61,241 bases of DNA, taken from contig NZ_SMRP01000033.1 in the NCBI RefSeq assembly GCF_004353915.1, positions 1 through 61,241 of the forward strand, in the 5' to 3' direction. The position numbers and the translations under genes were made by a program. Of the stretch, positions 16,819-26,317 are shown in pieces (positions within the stretch are counted from its first letter, which is position 1; each line of letters starts with the position of its first letter). The stretch comes from Paraburkholderia silviterrae (GTDB lineage Bacteria; Pseudomonadota; Gammaproteobacteria; Burkholderiales; Burkholderiaceae). The notes below the pieces were generated by a model. The model saw only the letters and a program-made list of their open reading frames with translations, did no database searches and was not told the origin of the DNA.

Positions 16819-17841
16819 TCAGTGTGTCCAGGTGTTGGTGCGGGGCGGCATGGCCGCCTCATCGAGCGCGTCGAAAATGCCGACCACGCCTTCAGCAACG
16901 CCATTCCAGTGATCGAGCGCGTGCGTGCCCACGATCTCATCCCAGAAGGATTCCGAACCATATTGCAGGCGCTGCGCATGCAGCCGCCGCGTATAGAGCT
17001 GCAGATCGAACCCGGCGGTGACGCCCATGGCGCCCACGAGGCCATGCGCGCCGTTCGCGACGAGCGGCGCCGTGCGGCTCGCGCGCGCCTTGGCAATCGC
17101 GCTCGCGAGACGCTGCCGGCCGCTGCGATGCGCCGCGCAGCCGAGCTGCGCGGCCATGCGCGTGGCCGCGACGTGCTCGGCCATCACGCTCAGTTGCTGC
17201 TGCACGGCATGGGATTTGGCGGGCGAGCTGCCGGTCTGCTGGCGCTCGTTCACATAGCCGGTCGTCATGTCGAGCACACGCTGCATCGCGCCCGCCATGG
17301 TGGCCGCGGTCACGAGTGCGCCCAGCTCGGCGATGCCGCGCGCGGGCAGCGCGTGCGCCGTGCGCGTGTCGAAGCTCACGGTGGCGTCCAGCGCCTCGCC
17401 ATGCTTTTCCACGCAGGCCGTGTCGAGCGAGACGAGAAACGTTCCCGCCGACGTTTCGACCACGACCGCGTCGGCCACCTGCCCGTAAGGCACGAAGGCC
17501 ATGCGTTGCGTGGAGTCGGCGATCGCCAGCGCGACCGGCCCGCGCGGCGCCTCTACTCCCGCCGCGGCGAGCAGATGACGCGCGATCATCGTGTGCGCGG
17601 CGGGCAGCGGCAAGGCGTGCTGGCCGAACGCAAACAGCACGCCTGCGGCCTCGGCGAGCGGCAAGTCCGCGCCGCCCTGCGCCTCGGGCACGAGCGCGTC
17701 CAGAAATCCCCGTGCTTCGAGTTGCCGCCAGAGCTCGCGGCCCGCACGGCGGTCGTGCGCCGCTTCCACGCCGCGCACGAATTGCGGTGTGCAGAGGTCG
17801 GCGAGCACGGTTTGCGCCGAAGCGGTCAGCATGTCGTCCAT
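16819..17841 (-). CDS. Acyl-CoA dehydrogenase family protein (short, beta-subunit type)
   Basis: 340 residues with the all-alpha N-terminal domain, a degenerate middle beta domain and the C-terminal four-helix domain (LGALVTAATMAGAMQRVLDMTTGYVNERQQ, then SHAVQQQLSVMAEHVAATRMAAQLG). It is shorter and less conserved than catalytic acyl-CoA dehydrogenases, like the partner subunits of heteromeric enzymes (for example pimeloyl-CoA dehydrogenase small subunit). ATG 17841 follows GGGGAGAAACG; the longer frame adds 27 unconvincing residues. It is the only complete gene of the acyl-CoA cluster at 15.1-17.9 kb, so it may be an orphan whose partner has been lost. Confidence 0.8.
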   Translation of the reverse strand: MDDMLTASAQTVLADLCTPQFVRGVEAAHDRRAGRELWRQLEARGFLDALVPEAQGGADLPLAEAAGVLFAFGQHALPLPAAHTMIARHLLAAAGVEAPRGPVALAIADSTQRMAFVPYGQVADAVVVETSAGTFLVSLDTACVEKHGEALDATVSFDTRTAHALPARGIAELGALVTAATMAGAMQRVLDMTTGYVNERQQTGSSPAKSHAVQQQLSVMAEHVAATRMAAQLGCAAHRSGRQRLASAIAKARASRTAPLVANGAHGLVGAMGVTAGFDLQLYTRRLHAQRLQYGSESFWDEIVGTHALDHWNGVAEGVVGIFDALDEAAMPPRTNTWTH

Positions 17842-18602
17842 TCGTTTCTCCCCTTTGTTTGGCGTAGTCCTGGCATAGTCCGCGCTCCCGGCCCGTGAGG
17901 CGTCAACCGGTGCCGTCGTCATGTCTCACCCCATTTTCTTCTGACGGGCGGCGCGCGAGCGCGGCCCAAATCCGTCCCGATTCTAGGATCGCGGTCAAGA
18001 CGAGGCAACCTGAAAAAATCTCCGCTGCATCGATTGGCCCCGCGTTTAAGGCCTTGTTTCGTTGATTCGAATACAAAAATCGCGCGCCACGCCCATAACT
18101 TCGGGGTATACGCCAGGGCTGTGCCAAGGCATACGGGTTGTGCCACCGTCCTGCGCAACAATTCATTGCCGGATCCGAAATGGCCTGGTGTGCGCTTAAC
18201 GGAGATATCAGCTGGCTAGTTGCATATGCAATTAATCTCCGACACTTCGCGAATGAGGGGTGTGTGCCGTATTGCCTTGAGGGTTTTCCCGTAGCCGCCG
18301 AGGCCGCCGGACAGGCAGGCTTGAAGCCCGCCCCACACCTAGGTGCAATTGCCGACTTCCACCGAGCCGAACGCCGGCTTCTCCGAAAACAAATTGTTGG
18401 CTTGCTGGCGCTCGCCCACACTGGCACCTGTTCCATAGCGGCAAACCCATTGCAGCAGGCGCTTCGCAGCCACTGGGCGCGGCGCGTCCGGCCGTTGGTC
18501 CGGGCCGTCGGTCGCCGGCGCCGCTATCGAATGATTCGAAATGCGAACTAAAACGCGGCGGTAAGCCCTCATACAAAAGGCCCTCGAGGCAACGGAGGAG
18601 AC
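17842..18602. other. 761-bp intergenic region upstream of the LIV-type binding protein
   Basis: Several frames are open but none shows a recognisable protein, a consistent ribosome site or family motifs. Composition is more A/T-rich from about 18040 to 18260, where a promoter for the downstream transporter operon would fit, although I cannot name a convincing -35/-10 pair. A strong ribosome site (GGAGGAGAC) ends the region at 18602. Confidence 0.35.
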
Positions 18603-19841
18603 ATGACCCGATTCAAGCCGCGCGCCGTGCAAGCGCGCCGTGCCGTGCGAACGCTGCGCCGTCTCGCCGGCGGCGGCGCCTCGACGGCGGCGCTGGCCGC
18701 CGCGCTAAGCGGCCTGCTGGCACCCGCGCAAGCCCACTCAACCGAATGGAAGGTGGGCGTCGAGTTGCCGCTGACCGGACCGCTCGCGCAGGCCGGCACG
18801 GAGATGTACCGCGGCATACAAGTGGCCGCCGATCTGTTCAACCGGCGCCATCCGCAAGACAAGATCACGCTCGTCGCCGTCGATGACGAGTCGAATCCCG
18901 CGAAGGCCGTCGCGGCCGTCGAGCAGCTCGCCTCGCAGCACGTGGTGGCCATCGCGGGCGCGGCGAATTCGAACTGCGCGGGCCCGGCCTCCGAGGCCGC
19001 GAGCAAGGCGGGGCTCGTCTACGTCACCTCGGGCGGCACCAGCGACGACATGGTCACGCGCGGCCTCAAGAACTTCTTTCGCGTGAGCAACACGCCCGGT
19101 TATACGTTGGGCATGGCGGGCCTCTTCGAGACGCTTGGCGTGAAGTCGGTGGCCATCCTCTATTCGACGAAGGACGCAACCAGCGACCTCGCGCGCCAGC
19201 TGGACGCCGCGCTCAAGGCCAGGGGCGTGAAGACCTTCCTGCATGCCTACGATCCCTCGATCAGCGACTTCAAGCCGCTCATCAACAAGGTGAAGCTGCA
19301 GGACAAGCCCGACGCCATGGCCATGCTCGGCTACGAGAACGACTACGTGGGCATCCTGCGCGCCTCGCGCGTGCTCAAGCCCGACCTCAAGGCGATTGCC
19401 GCGCCGTGGGCGTTCGCGAGCCCGAAGATGGCGCAGTCGTTCCCCGATCTCGTGCCGAACGTGTACGGCGCGACGGTGCTCTCGTCGCCGGCCGATTACC
19501 GCTCGGCCGACCAGCGCGACTTCTCGGACACCTATGAGCGGCTCTTCAAGACCGTCTCGAACTACCAGTCGCAGACTTCGTTCGTCTACGCGCAACTGCT
19601 CTTTGACGCCATTGCGAGCGCACAGAAGGCCGGCACGCTCGACAAGGGCGGGCTTGCCGACACCTTGCGCGCCACCCAGCGCGACGACACGTTCCTCGGC
19701 AAGGTGAGCTTCGATGCGCGCGGCGACAACCCGCACTACGTCGCGCACATGGGCCAGTTCGCCGCGAACGGCAAGCTCGCGCTGGTCTGGCCTGCGCAAT
19801 ATGCCACCGCGAAGCCCGCCTATCCTGGCGTGCCGTGGTGA
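18603..19841 (+). CDS. livK: Branched-chain amino acid-type ABC transporter substrate-binding protein (first of two)
   Basis: 412 residues. A long basic N-terminus leads into a hydrophobic segment and a signal cleavage near PAQA-HS (about residue 46). The mature protein is a type I periplasmic fold of the LivK/peripla_BP_6 class (WKVGVELPLTGPLAQAGTEMYRGIQVA, then DDESNPAKAVAAVEQL and VYVTSGGTSDDM). It heads an operon with a paralogous binding protein and LivH, LivM, LivG and LivF homologues. Nearby broken acyl-CoA genes hint at carboxylic or aromatic acid uptake, but the ligand is undetermined. Confidence 0.9.
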   Translation: MTRFKPRAVQARRAVRTLRRLAGGGASTAALAAALSGLLAPAQAHSTEWKVGVELPLTGPLAQAGTEMYRGIQVAADLFNRRHPQDKITLVAVDDESNPAKAVAAVEQLASQHVVAIAGAANSNCAGPASEAASKAGLVYVTSGGTSDDMVTRGLKNFFRVSNTPGYTLGMAGLFETLGVKSVAILYSTKDATSDLARQLDAALKARGVKTFLHAYDPSISDFKPLINKVKLQDKPDAMAMLGYENDYVGILRASRVLKPDLKAIAAPWAFASPKMAQSFPDLVPNVYGATVLSSPADYRSADQRDFSDTYERLFKTVSNYQSQTSFVYAQLLFDAIASAQKAGTLDKGGLADTLRATQRDDTFLGKVSFDARGDNPHYVAHMGQFAANGKLALVWPAQYATAKPAYPGVPW

Positions 19842-19986
19842 GCCTCCGCGATTCAGATAGCGCCTGAAATCCTCACCACGCCAAGCGCGCATGCAGACGC
19901 GCGGCGTGCGAGTTGCACGAAGCACGCCCTCGCCATCGAGCCAGGGCGCGCACGACAACACCATAAAAGACGGTTTGGAGGACTCG

Positions 19987-21201
19987 ATGTCCCGCAGCAC
20001 TTCTCGCAGTGCCGATTGCAGCAAACGGCGCGTGTTCGCGCGCGCGATCATCAACCTTGGCGCCTGTGCGCTCACACTGCTGGCGGCCACACCGTCCGCA
20101 TTCGCGGACGTGCTGCCGGTGGGCGTCGAGCTGCCGCTCACGGGATCGATGGCGCGCGCGGGCAACGCGCAGCTCGAAGGCATCAAGGTTGCCACCGACA
20201 TGTTCAATCGCGGCAATGGCAAGCACAAGGTCGCGCTCACCGTGATCGACGACGAAGCGCAACCGGCCAAGGCCGTGTCCGCCGTGGAGAATCTCGCTTC
20301 GCAGGGCGTGCTCGCGATTACCGGCGGCTACGGCTCGAACTCCGTGAGCCCGGCCTCGGAGGCGGCCGACAAGGCAGGCCTTGTCTACATCACCTCGGGC
20401 GCCGTCGACAGCGCAATGACCTCGCGCGGCCTCAAGCGCTTTTTCCGCATCGGCCCCGCATCGGGCTACTCGAAGGCTGTGTTGGGGCAGCTCGATGCCA
20501 TGGGCGTGAAGTCGGTGTCGATCGTCGTCTCGACGAAGCAGGCCACCACCGACCTGAGCAACGACGTCTCCACGAAGCTGCGCGCGCAGGGCGTGAAGGT
20601 GACCGTGCACGCGTTCGAGCCGACGATGACGGACTTCAAGCCGCTCGTCAACAAGATCCGCCTGCAGGACAAGCCCGAAGTCATGCTGATGATCGGCTAC
20701 GAGAACGACTATATCGGCATCCTGCGCGCGGCGAAGGTCCTCAAGCCGCAACTGAAGGCGGTGATGGGGGTATGGGCGCTTGCCACGCCGAAGATGGCCG
20801 CCGAGTTTCCGGACCTCGTGAACAACGTGATCGGTTGCGCGATGCTGCCGCATCCGGCGCAGTTCGGCAGTGCCGAAGGCAAGGCGTTCGTCGACGCCTA
20901 TGTGGCCGCGTTCAAGAAAGAGCCCGACTACGTGGCCGAGTTCGCGTTCGTGCAGTCGATGCTGCTCTTCAACGCAATGGCGCGCGCCGCCGACGCCGGC
21001 ACGCTCAAGAAAGACGGCATTGCCGCCGAGCTGCGCGCGAAGCCGCACGACACGCTGATCGGGAAGGTGAGCTTCGCGGCCAATGGCGACAACCCGGCGT
21101 TCGCCAACAACATGGCGCAGATCCAGGGCGACCGTATCGTGCTCGTGTGGCCGAAGGAGCGCGCCACGGGCAAGCTCAACTATCCGGCGCTGCCATGGTG
21201 A
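19987..21201 (+). CDS. livK: Branched-chain amino acid-type ABC transporter substrate-binding protein (second of two)
   Basis: 404 residues, clearly paralogous to the preceding gene: both share VGVELPLTG, DFKPL(I/V)NK(V/I)(K/R)LQDKP and GYENDY(V/I)GILRA. A signal peptide ends at about residue 40 (PSAFA-DV). I use ATG 19987, preceded by TTGGAGGAC, over the frame start at 19891. It lies 145 bp after its paralogue and 64 bp before livH. Two binding proteins sharing one permease suggests a broadened or divided ligand range. Confidence 0.9.
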   Translation: MSRSTSRSADCSKRRVFARAIINLGACALTLLAATPSAFADVLPVGVELPLTGSMARAGNAQLEGIKVATDMFNRGNGKHKVALTVIDDEAQPAKAVSAVENLASQGVLAITGGYGSNSVSPASEAADKAGLVYITSGAVDSAMTSRGLKRFFRIGPASGYSKAVLGQLDAMGVKSVSIVVSTKQATTDLSNDVSTKLRAQGVKVTVHAFEPTMTDFKPLVNKIRLQDKPEVMLMIGYENDYIGILRAAKVLKPQLKAVMGVWALATPKMAAEFPDLVNNVIGCAMLPHPAQFGSAEGKAFVDAYVAAFKKEPDYVAEFAFVQSMLLFNAMARAADAGTLKKDGIAAELRAKPHDTLIGKVSFAANGDNPAFANNMAQIQGDRIVLVWPKERATGKLNYPALPW

Positions 21202-21265
21202 GTGCGCCGCGTTCATCGCATGTGTTGCTTGCGCCGAAATCGTCGTTCTGGAAGAGGAGGTCGCG

Positions 21266-22138
21266 ATGACCGAACTCGTATTGCAATCGCTGTATTCGGG
21301 CGTGCTCGTGGGCGGTGCGTATGCACTCGTCGCGCTCGGGCTCGCGCTCGTGTTCGGCTCGATGCGCATCATCAACCTCGCCCATGGCGAGCTCGTGCTG
21401 CTGGCGGCCTATATCGCCTATACGTTCGAGACGCGCCTGGGCCTGAACCCCGTGTTCGCGATTCCCGTGGCCATTCCGGTGGTTTGCGTGGCGGCCGCGG
21501 CCGCGTGGTATCTGGTGAGCCGCATCAAGAGCGACCGCGAGCTGAACTCGCTGATCCTCACCTACGGCATCGGCATCGTGCTGACCAACGGCGTATTGCT
21601 GGGCTGGGGCGCCGACGTGCGCTCGACCGGCAACGCCTGGCTGCAAGACAGCGTGATGCTCGGCAATCTGCTTTCCATGCGCAGCGAAGTGCTGTCGTTC
21701 GGCATCAGCGTCGTGTTGATGCTGGCGCTCTGGTGGTGGCTCTCGCGTTCGTGGTACGGGCGCGCCGTGCGCGCGATCTCGAGCAACCGCGACGCCGCGC
21801 GCCTCATGGGCATCGACCCGCGCAAGACCGAGCTGGTCTCGTTCATCGTGGCGGGCGTGCTGGCCTCGTGCGCGGGCGTGTCGATCTACGCGTCGAGCGC
21901 CGTGCAGCCCTCGATAGGCGAGGCGCTCACCGTGAAGGCGTTCATCATCACCGTGCTTGCGGGCGTGGGCTCGATTCCGGGCGTGCTGGCGGGCGCGATG
22001 CTGCTGGGCATTACCGAGGCGCTGACCGTCACGCTCGCGAGCTCCGCATTGCAGGAGCTTGCCGGCATGCTGCTGTTCCTGATCGTGCTGTATGTGCTGC
22101 CCAACGGCCTGTTCGGCGTGGCGAAGCGAAGGGGGTAA
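21266..22138 (+). CDS. livH: LIV-type ABC transporter permease LivH
   Basis: A 290-residue inner-membrane permease with eight or so hydrophobic segments and the LivH opening (LQSLYSGVLVGGAYALVALGLALVFG, then RIINLAHGELVLLAAYIAY). The cytoplasmic loop RAVRAISSNRDAARLMGIDPRKTE is the contact to the ATPases. ATG 21266 follows GAGGAGGTC; the longer frame from 21083 overlaps the binding-protein gene and has no family resemblance. It pairs with LivM, whose start is 6 nt after this stop. Confidence 0.93.
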   Translation: MTELVLQSLYSGVLVGGAYALVALGLALVFGSMRIINLAHGELVLLAAYIAYTFETRLGLNPVFAIPVAIPVVCVAAAAAWYLVSRIKSDRELNSLILTYGIGIVLTNGVLLGWGADVRSTGNAWLQDSVMLGNLLSMRSEVLSFGISVVLMLALWWWLSRSWYGRAVRAISSNRDAARLMGIDPRKTELVSFIVAGVLASCAGVSIYASSAVQPSIGEALTVKAFIITVLAGVGSIPGVLAGAMLLGITEALTVTLASSALQELAGMLLFLIVLYVLPNGLFGVAKRRG

Positions 22139-22143
22139 GGCCG

Positions 22144-23145
22144 ATGACGACGCTTTTCAATCCGCAAGCGGGCCGTTGCGCACGGCCCGCCTCGCGTCTG
22201 GCGGCGCTGGCCGTCACGCTGGCCGTGCTCTATGTGGCCGTGCCGCTCGCGCTCGGCCAGAACCTCTATCTGATGAGCCTCGCCGTGGCCTCGCTCACGA
22301 TCGCGGGCATCGCGCTCGCGTGGGCTCTGCTCGGCAACCTGGGCGGCATGGTGAGCTTCGGGCACAGCGCGTTCTTCGGCGTGGGCTCGTACATTTCCGC
22401 GCTGCTCACGCTGAAGGCGGGCTGGCCCGTGTTTCCCGCGATCGCCGCGGGCGGCGTGGGCGCGGCGCTCGCCTCGTTCGCCATGGCGCCCGCGCTGCGC
22501 CTGAAGGGGCCGTACTTCGCGCTGGCGATTCTCGCCTATGCGCAGATCTTCCGCATTGTCGCGACCGAATGGTCGGGTCTCACGGGCGGTGCGAGCGGCC
22601 TTTCCAGCATTCCCTCACTGCCGAAGGTGGCGGGATTCGACTTCGGCAGCAAGAGCGGTGGTTACCTGGTGATCCTCACGATGGTCATTATTTTCGCCGC
22701 GGTCTATGCAAAGCTGCGTGGCTCGCACGTAGGGCTCGCGCTGCGCGCGATGCACGAGTCGGAGGACGCCACACGCGTGGTGGGCGTGAACAGCGTCATC
22801 CTCAAGCTTGCGATGCTGATGCTCTCCGCGCTCATGACGGGCCTCGTGGGCGCCTTCAACGCGCACTACATCAACTTTCTCGAACCCGACTACGCGTTCA
22901 ACGCGAGCTGGGCCGTGGTGCCCATCATCGCGGCGATCTGCGGCGGCTATCGCACCATACTCGGACCGCTGGTGGGCGCGGTATCGGTGTATCTGATCGA
23001 TCAGCTGGTGCTCAAGAGCCTCTTGCCTACCGGCCATCAGATCGTGCTAGGCATGCTGCTCGTGGCGATGATCATCGTGAGTCCCGCGGGCCTGACCGCG
23101 CTGCGCCTCAAACGTACCCGGCGAGGTGTCTATGCAGCAGGCTGA
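22144..23145 (+). CDS. livM: LIV-type ABC transporter permease LivM
   Basis: A 333-residue permease with the LivM signatures: GNLGGMVSFGHSAFFGVGSYISALL, LRLKGPYFALAILAYAQIF, and the ATPase-contact loop ALRAMHESEDATRVVGVN. The start is tightly coupled to livH, with AAGG before ATG 22144 and a 5-nt gap. Its end overlaps the start of livG by 14 nt. It forms the membrane channel with LivH. Confidence 0.93.
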   Translation: MTTLFNPQAGRCARPASRLAALAVTLAVLYVAVPLALGQNLYLMSLAVASLTIAGIALAWALLGNLGGMVSFGHSAFFGVGSYISALLTLKAGWPVFPAIAAGGVGAALASFAMAPALRLKGPYFALAILAYAQIFRIVATEWSGLTGGASGLSSIPSLPKVAGFDFGSKSGGYLVILTMVIIFAAVYAKLRGSHVGLALRAMHESEDATRVVGVNSVILKLAMLMLSALMTGLVGAFNAHYINFLEPDYAFNASWAVVPIIAAICGGYRTILGPLVGAVSVYLIDQLVLKSLLPTGHQIVLGMLLVAMIIVSPAGLTALRLKRTRRGVYAAG

Positions 23146-23872
23146 GTCGAACGCCGAACTGCAGTTGCAGGACGTGTCGATCCGCTTTGGCGGCATCACG
23201 GCGGTGAGCGGCGTCTCGCTCGCGCTTGGCACGCACGACGTGGTGGGCCTCGTCGGTCCGAACGGCGCGGGCAAGACCACGCTCTTCAATGCAGTCTCGG
23301 GGCTCGTGCGTCCCACCAGCGGGTCGATCCGCTTCGAGGGCGTGGACCTGCTCAAGACGCCGCTGTACCGGCGCGCGCGTCTGGGCATCGGGCGCACCTT
23401 CCAGGTGCCGCAACCGATGCACGAACTCACGGTGCGCGAGAACCTCGTGGTCTCGCAGCGCTTCGGCGCGGGCCGCGTGGACGAAGCCCGCATCGACGAA
23501 ATCCTCGAGTTTCTGGGGCTCGCCGGCAAGGCGCAGCGCAACGCGGCCACCGAGCTGGCGCTCACGGAGCTCAAGGCGCTCGAAGTGGCGAAGGCGCTGG
23601 CGACGGGACCCAGGCTGCTCCTGCTAGACGAAGTGCTGGGCGGCCTCGAGACCGCAACCAAGCGGCGCTTCATGAAGACGCTCATCGACGTGCACGAGCG
23701 CTATAACGTAGGCATCCTGATCATCGAGCACGATATCGAAACGGTGATGAGCCTGTGCCGCCGCGTGGCCGTGCTCAACTTCGGCAAGCTGATCGCCGAT
23801 GGGCCGCCGGCCGAGGTGTTCCGCGATCCGGAAGTGGTGCGCAGCTATACGGGGGAGGCGGCCCATGCTTGA
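23132..23872 (+). CDS. livG: LIV-type ABC transporter ATPase LivG
   Basis: A 246-residue ABC ATPase with Walker A GPNGAGKTT, the LivG-type GIGRTFQVP segment, and Walker B LLLLDEVLGG. The ABC signature is weak: the region before Walker B reads ATELALTELKALEVAKALAT, where most LivG proteins have L(S)xGxQ(R/Q); the usual Ser-Gly pair is replaced by TE. The start ATG 23132 lies inside livM, with GCGAGG upstream. It acts with LivF at the cytoplasmic side of LivHM. Confidence 0.9.
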   Translation: MQQAESNAELQLQDVSIRFGGITAVSGVSLALGTHDVVGLVGPNGAGKTTLFNAVSGLVRPTSGSIRFEGVDLLKTPLYRRARLGIGRTFQVPQPMHELTVRENLVVSQRFGAGRVDEARIDEILEFLGLAGKAQRNAATELALTELKALEVAKALATGPRLLLLDEVLGGLETATKRRFMKTLIDVHERYNVGILIIEHDIETVMSLCRRVAVLNFGKLIADGPPAEVFRDPEVVRSYTGEAAHA

Positions 23873-24566
23873 GATCAACAACGTGCGCGCGGGCTATGGC
23901 GCGATCAACGTGCTGTGGGACGTGACGCTGAACGTGGCGAGCGGCGAGGTGACCACCATCGTGGGCCCGAACGGCGCGGGCAAGACCACGCTGCTGCGCG
24001 CCATCATGGGGCTCGTGCCGCTCGAGCGCGGCCAGATCGCCTTCGAAGGAACGCCGCTCGCAGGCGTGCCGACGTGGGACATGGCGCAGCGCGGCATTGC
24101 GATGGTGCCCGAGGGCCGCATGATCTTCCGTGACATGTCGATCGAGGAGAACCTCTTGCTGGGCGCGTTCGCGAAGACGCGCCGCGCCGGGGCCGCCCGG
24201 CAGCTCGAAGAGGTCTACGCGCTCTTTCCGCTGCTCAAGGAGCGCCGCGCGCTGCCGGCGGGCACGCTCTCGGGCGGCCAGGCGCAAATGCTCGCGCTCG
24301 GACGCGGGCTCATGTCCGCGCCGCAACTGATGTTGATCGACGAGCCCTCGCTCGGGCTCGCGCCCGTGATGGTGCAGGAAGTGTTCGCGATTCTCGAGCG
24401 GCTGAAGGCGGCCGGCCGCACGATCGTGCTGGTCGAGCAGAACACCCATATGGCGCTGCGTCTGGCCGACCAGGTCTATCTCATGCAGGGCGGCAAGGTC
24501 ACGTTCGCGGCGCGCGCGAGGGAGGTGGAGGTGGAGGCGCTGCACGATATGTACTTTGCGCGGTGA
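23865..24566 (+). CDS. livF: LIV-type ABC transporter ATPase LivF
   Basis: A 233-residue ABC ATPase starting MLEINNVRAGYGAINVLWDV, with Walker A GPNGAGKTTLL, an intact signature (LSGGQAQMLALGR), Walker B LMLIDEPSLGLAP, and the switch histidine region after VEQNTH. It overlaps livG by 8 nt behind a strong GGGGGAGG ribosome site, so it is translationally coupled. It completes the LIV operon (two binding proteins, two permeases, two ATPases). Confidence 0.93.
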   Translation: MLEINNVRAGYGAINVLWDVTLNVASGEVTTIVGPNGAGKTTLLRAIMGLVPLERGQIAFEGTPLAGVPTWDMAQRGIAMVPEGRMIFRDMSIEENLLLGAFAKTRRAGAARQLEEVYALFPLLKERRALPAGTLSGGQAQMLALGRGLMSAPQLMLIDEPSLGLAPVMVQEVFAILERLKAAGRTIVLVEQNTHMALRLADQVYLMQGGKVTFAARAREVEVEALHDMYFAR

Positions 24567-24810
24567 GGGTGTGGCTGGGCCAGGGTTGGGGCGCGAAACT
24601 GAGACGCACGGTCAAGCCTGCCGGACAAGCCCGGGTATTGTCATAGGGTAACGAGGGCGATCGGCCGCGTTCGGGACTTTGCCGAACGAGGGGCGGCCGG
24701 GGAACACCTCGCGCATCGCGAAGCGGGTCCGGGGGACAGATCGACCCGCGGCGACGATGCTCCGGACGGCTCTTCCCGGGCGCCGGAACCCTACGACCAC
24801 AGGCAAAAAA

Positions 24811-25128
24811 ATGCGCTCCAAACAGCAGCCACAGAGACCGAACGCCGGCAGCCTGCTGCCGGCCAGCCTTGCGGACACCGAACTCGACCACGTCGAGCGC
24901 ATGGTCCAATACGTGACCCGCGCGCAAGGCGCTCATTCGCCGCGCGGGATCGACGCCGATTACTGGAAGAAGCGCTTGCGCGTGCTCGAGCAGACTTACG
25001 ACCTCGTGGCCACGCAACGCCAGCGCGTGACCAGGCTGTTCGCGATGCTCGAGCGTGGCCAGCTCGACGGGCAGGGCGGCCCTGGTGTGCCCGTGGCTGC
25101 CGCGCGGCGGGGCGTTCCCGCGTTGTAG
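24811..25128 (+). CDS. Small hypothetical protein, basic, probably helical
   Basis: About 105 residues from ATG 24811, with a weak ribosome site. The middle (LDHVERMVQYVTRAQ through DADYWKKRLRVLEQTYDLVATQRQRVTRLFAMLERGQLDG) is strongly amphipathic-helical and reads like a real protein, with codon use matching the neighbours. I recognise no named family. It lies between the LIV operon and a DeoR regulator with its own spacing, so it is probably a single-gene unit. The 244 bp before it hold no other feature I can support. Confidence 0.6.
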   Translation: MRSKQQPQRPNAGSLLPASLADTELDHVERMVQYVTRAQGAHSPRGIDADYWKKRLRVLEQTYDLVATQRQRVTRLFAMLERGQLDGQGGPGVPVAAARRGVPAL

Positions 25129-25375
25129 CTGGCCCGTTCCGCGCCGCGTGCCGCACGCAGGGCGCTCCCCGGAGTCATTGCGCCGAGGCGCGTGCGTGCG
25201 CCACGCCATCGACGAACCCGGGCGGCGCTTCCCACTTGCTTCCCGCCGGCTGCGCGGCGGCGCTCGCATGCGGCTTCGCGGTCAGGCGGGCGCGTTCGTG
25301 TAAGATCGCCGAATTCTCGGGCGCCGCACGCATGCGAGCCGGCGCCCGCCTGTCCATGCCGCTGCCCCCTTTGCA

Positions 25376-26158
25376 ATGAAAGCATCCGAGCGCCAACGTG
25401 TCATTCTCGACCTCGTGCAGACGCGCGAGGCCAACGTCGAGCAGTTGACGGAGGCGCTGGGCGTATCGGAGGCCACCATCCGCCGCGATCTGGCGGTGCT
25501 GCACAAGCAGCGCCGGCTCGTGCGCACCTATGGCGGCGCGACGGCGCTGGTGGGCGTGCACGAGCCCGAGGCCTCGCTCGAAGAGCGCAAGGCGGCGCAG
25601 CGCGAGCAGAAGGAGACCATTGCGCTCGCGGCCGCCGCTCACGTGCACGACGGCGACACGGTCATGCTCGACGGCGGCACGACCTGCGCGGCGCTGGCGC
25701 GTCACCTGGCCGTGCGCAACGACCTGCATGTGCTCACCAATAATCTGCTGGCCGTGACGACGCTCGCGAATGCGCCGGGCGTGCACGTCACGCTGCTCGG
25801 CGGCGACTTGCGCAGATCGAGCATGAGCACGATCGGGCCGCTGGCCGAGTTGCTGCTCACGCGCGTGAGCGTGGACAAGGCCTTTTTGGGCGCCGATGGC
25901 GTGGTCGCGGGCTTCGGCCTGTGCGAAGCGAGCGCGCCGCAGGCCTCGCTCAAGGACTGCATGATCCGCCGCGCGGCGCAGCTCATCGTGCTGGCGGACG
26001 CCGACAAGCTCGGCCGCGCGCGTCAGCAGCACTGGACGCCCATCGAGCGCGACTGGCGTCTGATTACCGCTGCGAGCGCGAGCGAAGATGCGCTCGCACC
26101 GTTTCGTGCGCTGCCGCAAGTGGTGGTGGAGCTGGCGGGGGAGGTGGCCCCGCGTTGA
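25376..26158 (+). CDS. DeoR family transcriptional regulator
   Basis: A 260-residue DeoR/GlpR-type repressor. The N-terminal helix-turn-helix is canonical (ERQRVILDLVQTREANVEQLTEALGVSEATIRRDLAVLHKQRRLVRTYGGA), followed by the sugar-phosphate-sensing domain with DGGTTCAALARHL, LTNNLLA, GGDLRRSS and ADADKLGR. Family members usually control sugar or polyol catabolic operons and respond to a phosphorylated sugar. No such operon is adjacent, so the target is unknown; it may regulate itself or a distant locus. Confidence 0.92.
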   Translation: MKASERQRVILDLVQTREANVEQLTEALGVSEATIRRDLAVLHKQRRLVRTYGGATALVGVHEPEASLEERKAAQREQKETIALAAAAHVHDGDTVMLDGGTTCAALARHLAVRNDLHVLTNNLLAVTTLANAPGVHVTLLGGDLRRSSMSTIGPLAELLLTRVSVDKAFLGADGVVAGFGLCEASAPQASLKDCMIRRAAQLIVLADADKLGRARQQHWTPIERDWRLITAASASEDALAPFRALPQVVVELAGEVAPR

Positions 26159-26317
26159 GCATGGCAAGCGGCGCCGCTCGAGGCGCCGCCCGCTGGTTCC
26201 CCGCCAAGCCCCGACGCTGGCTCTACAGCCCGCGCCGCTTTGGCGCGACAATAGCGGGATCATTGTCACAGGCGCGCGGCCCTAAAGCCATTAGCGCCGC
26301 CCAACCGCGGAGCCGCC

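Noticed and set aside
17903..18602. Reverse-strand open frames before the LIV binding protein
   Set aside because: Three overlapping frames are open through high GC, none with motifs or a start context.
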